From NCBI GenBank assembly GCA_963995525.1, contig OZ023214.1:46105820-46169819 (forward strand): 64,000 bases of DNA, written 5' to 3'. The position numbers and the translations under genes are program-made. The notes under the pieces were generated by a model, which saw only the letters and a program-made list of their open reading frames with translations, was not told where the DNA came from and did not search any database. This stretch comes from Escarpia spicata. Taxonomy: Eukaryota > Annelida > Polychaeta > Sabellida > Siboglinidae. This document shows, in pieces, positions 57,630-64,000 of this stretch. Numbering within the stretch: position 1 is the stretch's first letter; each line of letters starts with the position of its first letter.

Positions 57630-59539
57630 GTCACATACAACATTAGCAGTATTGTTATAGATATATAAAACAACAGCATTACTACTGTAATCACAGCAGA
57701 CCTTATGCACTGTACCGTACTAACCAAGCACACCATTCATTCACACTAACTATAATCCCAACTATCTGCTGAAGAATTACACTATATCAAGATTTAGCCT
57801 AAACCTATAAGTGGGGCCATTACGCCACCGGTCACCGAAACCTGTGACCACCCCACTACCAATGTGAAAATATGCCATTACTGAATCGATAGAAACAATA
57901 GATGCTGAGGCTAAGCCTCCAACATGCATGTGTGTCACAAAAAGCATAACCATTTCCACCAAGATTGGCAGACGAGGATACATGCCTCGTTACTGCTCAT
58001 AGAGGGCTCTCATAACAAGACTCAAAAATTCCCCAAGCTCACTGGGGAGACACTACAACTGAGGAGCTGTGTAAGAGACCCGTCGAATTCACTCCGCAAC
58101 ATTGGCAAACCATCCAGGTATGCAAACAGGATACCCTGTACTGGGCCCCCGACATGAATAAATTCCCTTAACACTGCTGCTTAGTAATTGACAGAACCTT
58201 ATTAACATCCACCCCTCTCCTGCAAAGATTATGGGTCGTGTTGTGCACTGTGCTTAAAACAACCCAAGGATACTGTAATAATTAAGGTCACCAGATAGAT
58301 AGTATAACATCTCCTAAATACAAACTTCCTTTGAATTCCAACACCAGGATGCAGCTTCTGGTGTGTGTCAGGAATGTGTTGAAGCCATTATTAGCCTCTC
58401 CAATGGTGTATCCCAACAATTAGTAACCAGCTTGCTAATCATGCAATGTTTCCCTGAGCAGATATTCGTTATGCAATCTTTGCCAGCCATTTTCTCCAAA
58501 AATATTTTTCTTCAAAGTTTTGCATTTGGAAACGGGATATCTCTGGGAATAATTATGCTATATAATAATGTTTTCAGTGATGCATTCAGCACATTCTACT
58601 GTGTGTATTGATCAGACACTGTTAATATCATGAATAGTTTGAAAGATATAGCCATATTTGGTGCAAAATTAAAAAAAAAAAATTTTTTGTCTGGTCATTA
58701 CCATCATAATAAACCTCTACAAGCAAAAAAAGAATTATAATTTTATAATTTTTTGTGGACACAGATTTATAAGTGTGACAGACATGACACAAAAATGTCG
58801 ATGATCTTTTTCATAATTCTATATAATACACACCAGGCCAAAAGTTATCTTCTGTATCTGTATAAAAATAACATTATGTAATATAACATTATATGAGAAA
58901 AACATTATTTTGAGAAAGAACATTTTTCACTCCCAATTTTTACCAAAGTGATCCATTTTGTGTGACTTCGCTCCTATACGGGTACAAACAATTATGTGTG
59001 TTGCCATAAAAGAGTGTACTAAAAATGTTTACTGAACACAAATGTAGAGTGTCTCCAAAATAGCCACGTCTCTTCTAAATAGGGGTGTGATGAGTAGCAA
59101 ATATATTATTCGATTAATCGGCCCATTTTTTATTATTTATTTAGATTAGTATTTTGATTCAGTAAACTAGCTGTACGTTATACATTTAAACTTGCTTTAT
59201 TAGAAAGGAATGGAAACATTTTATAATTAGGAGATACAGAACAAGTTTTTTAACCATGTAAGTTTTTATCATCATGGATCTCGGACCAACCACTGCAGTG
59301 TATATCATTGTGTACGGTGTGGCATCAATACTCACTACTCTTAGGAAGATAACGTGTATATTTTATAAGGTTATTGTGAATAAAGAATGTTTGTTATTAT
59401 TCTTTTACCAATATGTAAAATCTGTTTGTTGAATTGCATCGTCATTTAAACTGTTGATCAATAACTGTTTTTCTGTTTCTGTATTTTGACTGGCAAAATA
59501 TCCTATGGACACACCACGCCAGTGCGCATGGTGGCTCTT

Positions 59540-60794
59540 ATTGATTAATTGTTTACATGTTGGGCTAGACTAATCTGGAATGAGTTCAGTGATGTTCTTG
59601 ATACAATGCTTGGAGGTAGAGAATTCCACTTTTTTATGTGACTGGGAAAAAGCTGTTTCCAAATATGTTTGTCGAGTTCCTGATTTGTCCTAACTGTTTA
59701 TTATGTTTACGTGAGCATCTGGTGTTGCGTTTGATGTATTGATCTAGTGGGATATCTATGAGGTTATGTTCCATCTTATATAATATGCTAAGTCTTTCGG
59801 TTTTTCTTCTTGATTGTAGGGTGTCCCACTGGAGATCTTTAAGGAGTTGTGTTACCGTTCCTGGCTCACTAGAATAGTTGTTCTTACAAAATCTGGCGGC
59901 TTGTCTCTGGGTTCTTTCTATGAGTTTGATATGTTTTAGGCAATGTGGATCCCATGATGCTGACGCATATTCAAGTATAGGGCGGACAAGGGTTGTGTAG
60001 ACTATGGACTTGATTTGGGTTGGGCATTTATTACAATTTCTTCTAATAATTGCTAATGTCTGTTGTGCTTTTTGTGACTGAGTTGCTTTGTATTGTCCAA
60101 TTTAATGTATTTGATATATGTATGCCAAGTTAACAGTGTGATTCAACAGATTAAGTTGTTGTCCGCAGAAGGTGTAGAGGTTTGGTGTTGGTTTTCTTGA
60201 GGCTATTGTCATTGTATAACATTTAGTGGGGTTGAATTTCATAAGCCACGTGAGTTGCCATTTCTCAAGTTTGAGCAGATCGTTTTGGAGGACAGATGTG
60301 TCTTGGTCAGTTTTAATTGGTGAATATAACTGGCAGTCGTCTGCAAAAAGGCGAACAGTTGAGGAAAGATTGTCTGGCAGGTCATTTATGTAAAGTAGGA
60401 AAAGTAGGGGCCCCAGTACTGTGCCCTGTGGTACCCCAGAGATGACTTGAGTTGATGTTGACTTGGATCCATTTATAACAACCTGTTGAGTCCTTCCTGT
60501 AAGGAAGCTATTTATCCATGATGATATTGGGCCTGTGATGCCATAGTGTTTGAGTTTGTGGATTAGTCTTTTATGTGGAACTTTATCGAATGCTTTGGTG
60601 AAGTCAAGGATGGCCATGTCTACAGATTTCTTCTCATCAAGGGATTTGCTTATGTCGTGGAGTGTTTGAATTAATTGTGTTTCAGTTGATCTTTTGGCAC
60701 GGAAGCCATGTTGGTGGTCAGTTAGAATGTGGTGCTGTTCCAGGTGTTTCATAATGTGACTATGTATGATGTGTTCAAGAAGTTTAGAAACCAC
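59540..60794 (-). pseudogene. LINE reverse transcriptase and C-terminus
   Basis: Frame 60794-60102 (230 codons): HQHGFRAKRSTETQL, LDFTKAFDKVPHKRL (first catalytic Asp), SGVPQGTVLGPLLFLLYIND and VRLFADDCQLY (FADD catalytic pair). Past a stop or shift near 60100, the sequence continues SIVYTTLVRPILEYASASWD and NTRCSRKH to about 59570, ending the thumb/C-terminal region. Confidence 0.8.
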
Positions 60795-60951
60795 AGGTGT
60801 TAAGGATATTGGTCTGTAGTTAGATGTTTCTGCTCTAATTCCTTTCTTTAAAATTTGCTGTTACATTGGCTTCTTTCCAGGTATTGGGGACTTGTCCAGA
60901 GTCAACAGATGATTGGAAAATGTCATGTATTACTGGTGCTAGACGAGAGGC

Positions 60952-61539
60952 TTATCTGTTTAAGAACCATGGTGGAATGCCATCTGGTCCTTGCGATTTA
61001 GAAATGTAAATTTTGGAAAGTTGATCAAGTACTCCTTTAAGTGAAATTGTTAGTTTAGGGATTTCTCCATGTGGACTTCTGGCCATATCTGGTAGGGTGG
61101 AATTTCCTTCGTGTGTAAAGACACTTTGGAACTGATTGTTTAAGGCTTCTGCTTTATGTTTGTCGTCGCTAATGATGTTACCCGCAATGTTAAGGTCCCC
61201 AATACCCTGGTTATCCTGTCTAAGTTTAGAAATGAAGCTCCAAAATGATTTAGGTTTCATTGTTGTTGTTGTCAGGAATTGACTTATGTAGGATAGTCTA
61301 GCAGAACGAAGGTGTTTATGCATGTTTCTCCTGATGTCACAGAATTCTTTCCAGTCTTATCGATTTCTAGTTCTTTTTGCTTTGTTATATAGCTGTTTCT
61401 TTCTTTTGCACATTTTCTTTAAATCCTTATTGAACCAGGGAAGATTGTGTCTTGAAGCAGTAAGACGGTGCGGTACATATTGGTTCATAATGTTGATGAT
61501 TTTCGTGGAAACAAGATTCCACTTGTCATTGACTGTCAT
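60952..61539 (-). pseudogene. LINE endonuclease-to-RT linker
   Basis: Frame 61539-61357 (YVPHRLTASRHNLPWFNKDL) and frame 61323-60952 (KSFWSFISKLRQDN...SQGPDGIPPWFLNR, the pre-RT GPDGIPP motif). A stop follows at 60951. Confidence 0.75.
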
Positions 61540-61542
61540 GTT

Positions 61543-62340
61543 TTAGTTTTTAGAGAAGTATTCATGTGTAAAGTTTTCAAGAGATTTCTGGATGTTAATG
61601 TTGTCAGCTTTATTTCTAATGAAGACTTTACGTTTTGGATGATGTCTGCGTTTGGGCGAGATGTTTACATCAGTGATGACTGTGCTATGGTCTGCTATTC
61701 CGTCTACTACATTTATCTTCTTTATTAACCCAGGTCTATTGGTGAAGACAAGATCTAAAATATTGTTGGCATTTCCCTGTCTGTGCGTGGGTTCCTTGAC
61801 ATGTTGGATCAGACCATGTTCCTCTGTAAGAGAGTAATTTATTGGCAGCAATTGTACTGTACCAATGTTAGGTGTGACTTGGTGAATTTCCAAATTGATG
61901 TTAGGGAGGTTGAAATCGCCAGTAATGATGACATTATGTGTGTTGATCTTGCTACCTAATTTAGAAAGGGCTATGTCTAGTTCTTCGATTTGAGTTTCAT
62001 GAGAGTCATTTGGGGCACGATAGAGGGTACACATGATTATTGGTTTCATTCCTGTTATCTGGGTTTCAGTCCAACTGCTCTCACTGTTAGTGTCTAGGTC
62101 TGGTAGGTGGCTTGTGATGAGGTCATCTTTTGATATTTGAAATACCCCCCCCCCCTCAAGTAGTGTCTGTTTCTCTGTCCTTTCTAAAGATGTTAAAGTT
62201 GCTTAGGAATATCTCTCCATTTTTTATTGAGGGATCTAACCATGATTCAGTGCCACAGATGATGTCTGGGTTGTGTAGATTGTTTAGTGCTTCGATGTCT
62301 GAGGCTTTCTTTTTAATACTTTGGCAGTTTACGAGGATGC
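61543..62340 (-). pseudogene. LINE APE-type endonuclease
   Basis: The early part reads CILVNCQSIKKKASDIEAL and IICGTESWLDPSI in one frame. A shift near the C-run at 62142-62152 leads to GGVFQISKDDLITSHLP and then frame 62049-61543: CTLYRAPNDS, ITGDFNLPNI (catalytic Asp/Asn), LDLVFTNRPG and GIADHSTVI (catalytic Asp-His). All endonuclease boxes are recognisable. Confidence 0.8.
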
Positions 62341-62464
62341 ATCTGAAGTTTGGTCTCTTTTTCGGACTATATGCTTTCTTGCTATTAGTTGTATTGTTAT
62401 TGGTGGTTTCATTTAAGTTGTGACTGTTACTGCCCAGAGGATAAAAGGGATTTGCCGTTGGGAT

Positions 62465-63202
62465 TTATGTATCTCTGAAGAAAGAATTTATGAAGTTGAA
62501 GTTGTTGCATTCGGGGCAGGCCCACGAACATGAGGAATTTATTAATCGTTTGTATTCATTGTCATCTATTGCATTTGCACAGCATTGTGTGTGGATCCAG
62601 TTTAGGCAGTGGTCGCACTGAATTGCTTTATGGTCATTTAGGACATCCTCATGGCAAACGCCACAGGGTGCTGAGCAATTTGAACAGTGCCATGGTACAT
62701 TTAGGTTTCTGTAAGTGTTGTTAAATTCTTGTCTGGATATCCTGGCGCATTTGATGTGTGCTGATTTATTACAATCATTACAAATTAGGATGAGTGCATT
62801 AGACTTTAGTGATTTCTTACATGAGTGACATTTAGAGGGGCCTGGATTTAGTTGAACATCTCCTGATAACATGATGCATAGAAATATGGAGAATTTTGTT
62901 GTTGTCCTGGGTTTGTACGGTAGAGAAATGATCAGTAATCTAATGGAGGTGCTGGATTTGAGACATTTCAATTGGGCTATGGTTTTCCATATGGGACTGT
63001 AGATGTAGTAGGACGTGACAGAATGGATGTCTTGTCTAGCATTGGCGTTGACATAGATCTTGTTTGTGTTGCTCTGGAAACTCTCAAACTTTTTGAAATT
63101 GGGATCATTTAAAAGCCTAAAAGTGATCTGCAGACGTAAAACCATGAACAGGGTACATCTAAAAGTGCATCTTGTAGGGGTATGTCGTACGGAGCCTGCC
63201 AT
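62465..63202 (-). CDS. LINE ORF1: 2A-like motif followed by PHD-type zinc fingers
   Basis: An intact 245-codon frame. Residues 114-122 read GDVQLNPGP, close to the ribosome-skipping 2A consensus D-V/I-E-x-N-P-G-P but with Gln for Glu; a short hydrophobic stretch (FSIFLCIML) precedes it. After it come two Cys/His clusters: CHSCKKSLK...ICNDCNKSAHIKC...WHCSNC, a PHD-like C4HC3 pattern, and CGVCHED...CDHCLNWIHTQC...WACPEC. PHD-bearing ORF1 proteins are usual in this LINE clade. The start is next to the stop of an upstream frame (TGACATG). Confidence 0.8.
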   Translation of the reverse strand: MAGSVRHTPTRCTFRCTLFMVLRLQITFRLLNDPNFKKFESFQSNTNKIYVNANARQDIHSVTSYYIYSPIWKTIAQLKCLKSSTSIRLLIISLPYKPRTTTKFSIFLCIMLSGDVQLNPGPSKCHSCKKSLKSNALILICNDCNKSAHIKCARISRQEFNNTYRNLNVPWHCSNCSAPCGVCHEDVLNDHKAIQCDHCLNWIHTQCCANAIDDNEYKRLINSSCSWACPECNNFNFINSFFRDT

Positions 63203-63203
63203 G

Positions 63204-63731
63204 TCACCAACTCGAGTGGTAGTGGTTAAGAATTGATAAAACGGTTAAGTAGTTATTAAGAAACACACCCACACTTAAAATGTGTACTGAAATTAATACA
63301 CCTGTAGTAAAAAATAAAAGATAAATAATTATAAAATACCTGTCCGTGTAAGAGGTATAGTGACTAGTTTCTGTAGGCTGCTGTATTATACTGATCCAGT
63401 CAGTTTCTGTAGGCTGCTGTATTATACTGGTCCAGTCAGTTTCTGTAGGCTGCTGTATTATACTGGTCCAGTCAGTTTCTGTAGGCTGCTGTATTATACT
63501 GGTCCAGTCAGTTTCTGTAGGCTGCTGTATTATACTGGTCCAGTCAGTTTCTGTAGGCTGCTGTATTATACTGGTCCAGTCAGTTTCTGTAGGCTGCTGT
63601 ATTATACTGGTCCAGTCAGTTTCTGTAGGCTGCTGTATTATACTGGTCCAGTCAGTTTCTGTAGGCTGCTGTATTATACTGGTCCAGTCAGTTTCTGTAG
63701 GCTGCTGTATTATACTGCCGTGCAATGGCAA
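63204..63731 (-). CDS. Open frame over 36-bp repeats upstream of LINE ORF1
   Basis: 175 codons containing ten near-identical 12-residue units (IIQQPTETDWTS) and then a hydrophobic C-terminus (IIIYLLFFTTGVLISVHIL). Since 36 is divisible by three, openness through the repeat is expected once one unit is open. It ends with TGA one base before the ORF1 ATG. Whether it is translated is unknown. Confidence 0.25.
   Translation of the reverse strand: MPLHGSIIQQPTETDWTSIIQQPTETDWTSIIQQPTETDWTSIIQQPTETDWTSIIQQPTETDWTSIIQQPTETDWTSIIQQPTETDWTSIIQQPTETDWTSIIQQPTETDWISIIQQPTETSHYTSYTDRYFIIIYLLFFTTGVLISVHILSVGVFLNNYLTVLSILNHYHSSW
63367..63717. repeat. 36-bp tandem repeat, ten units
   Basis: Unit GTTTCTGTAGGCTGCTGTAT + TATACTGGTCCAGTCA, starting at 63367 and every 36 bp to 63691; the last is 27 bp. 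Units are nearly identical (one GATCC variant in the first), so the array is young. Confidence 0.97.
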
Positions 63732-64000
63732 AAGGGTGCAAGGGACATTTTTACAAAAAATTAGTTAACATCACAATCGCACATTTTGGAGCAAGTGCCA
63801 TCTTATTATATAATAAATAACACAGTTTAGCTCTTAGATTGGCTAGAAATGACAAGGCACAAGGGTGCAAGTGACAATGGAACTGTATTTTACAATGACA
63901 AAAGGGAGTAACTGAATGTCCAATAGCGCGACGCGTTATTAGGACAAAACATCCAATCAATGCCCTGCTCTCTTACTCGGTGAAGTGGGAGAAAACGGTA
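63718..64000. other. Window end, no recognised gene
   Basis: CAAAAGGGTGCAAGGGACA and CACAAGGGTGCAAGTGACA recur at about 63730 and 63859. No exon seen. Confidence 0.4.

Larger units (their letters stand above)
56331..59529. other. WDR7 intron 12, mostly unassigned
   Basis: Holds A-rich tracts at 56565-56640 and two inverted repeats (57063-57119 and 57543-57629). An 82-codon frame at 58363-58611 is not recognised. No exon was found. Confidence 0.4.
59540..63202 (-). mobile_element. Nearly full-length CR1-clade LINE, inactivated
   Basis: Minus-strand order: ORF1 with 2A-like motif and PHD-type fingers (63202-62465), endonuclease (about 62340-61543), linker (61539-60952), reverse transcriptase (60794-60102) and a C-terminal region down to about 59570 (VRPILEYASASWDPHC). 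Frame breaks include one at a C-run near 62142-62152 and stops near 60950 and 60100, so it is dead. It lies in the last WDR7 intron, antisense to WDR7. Confidence 0.85.

Noticed and set aside
58363..58611. Next WDR7 exon or a small gene
   Set aside because: No WD-repeat residues, and flanking splice sites do not fit phase 1.
63367..63717. CRISPR-like array
   Set aside because: The repeats are directly contiguous 36-bp units with no spacers, in an animal genome.

Overview
The window is animal nuclear DNA: split genes with GT/AG introns, many decayed retrotransposons and DNA transposons, and abundant microsatellites. The repeat types (CR1-clade LINEs with a PHD finger and a 2A-like motif, a DIRS/Ngaro-type tyrosine-recombinase retroelement, a Gypsy fragment, a THAP-bearing TTAA-flanked element, tRNA-derived SINEs) fit a marine invertebrate such as an invertebrate deuterostome or a lophotrochozoan. 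Sequence alone does not fix the species. Exon models below were built by hand from splice signals, phase continuity and remembered family features; no database search was run.

Layout. (1) 153-782: end of an unrecognised gene with a likely 42-nt intron. (2) 1.7-5.8 kb: a SINE followed by copy A of a large interspersed repeat carrying an HNH-like zinc-loop fragment. (3) 5870-7183: a complete-looking two-exon gene for a secreted coiled-coil plus FG-GAP/VCBS-like protein. (4) 8-16.4 kb: SINE, LINE endonuclease fragment, Gypsy gag/protease fragment, two TTAA-flanked elements (one with a THAP domain), a CR1 fragment split by a MITE, and a broken multicopy Cys-rich gene. (5) 17.2-23.4 kb: a DIRS/Ngaro-like retroelement on the minus strand (gag, RT, RNase H, tyrosine recombinase), a 38/40-bp minisatellite and an SGNH-hydrolase fragment. 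(6) 23.8-35.7 kb: several terminal-inverted-repeat elements, LINE remnants and no confident host gene. (7) 35.77 kb to the right edge: the first 12 coding exons of a WDR7 (rabconnectin-3 beta) orthologue on the plus strand, about 469 codons, phase-consistent throughout, plus two predicted in-frame cassette exons. Its introns hold repeat copies B and C, CR1 and SINE insertions, about 1 kb of (CT)n and, in the last intron, a nearly full-length but broken CR1-clade LINE on the minus strand.

Function and notable points. The only gene with a well-known role is WDR7, a WD-repeat partner of DMXL proteins in the rabconnectin-3 complex that regulates V-ATPase assembly and acidification. The most unusual features touch its splicing: the exon 4 5' splice site is repeated about 19 times in a 31-bp minisatellite, and a tandem duplication has copied the 3' splice site of exon 7 together with its first exon bases. 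Also notable are inward-facing exons in the Kolobok-like element, the large repeat family with its HNH-like fragment, and the 2A-like motif and 36-bp repeat array at the 5' end of the LINE.
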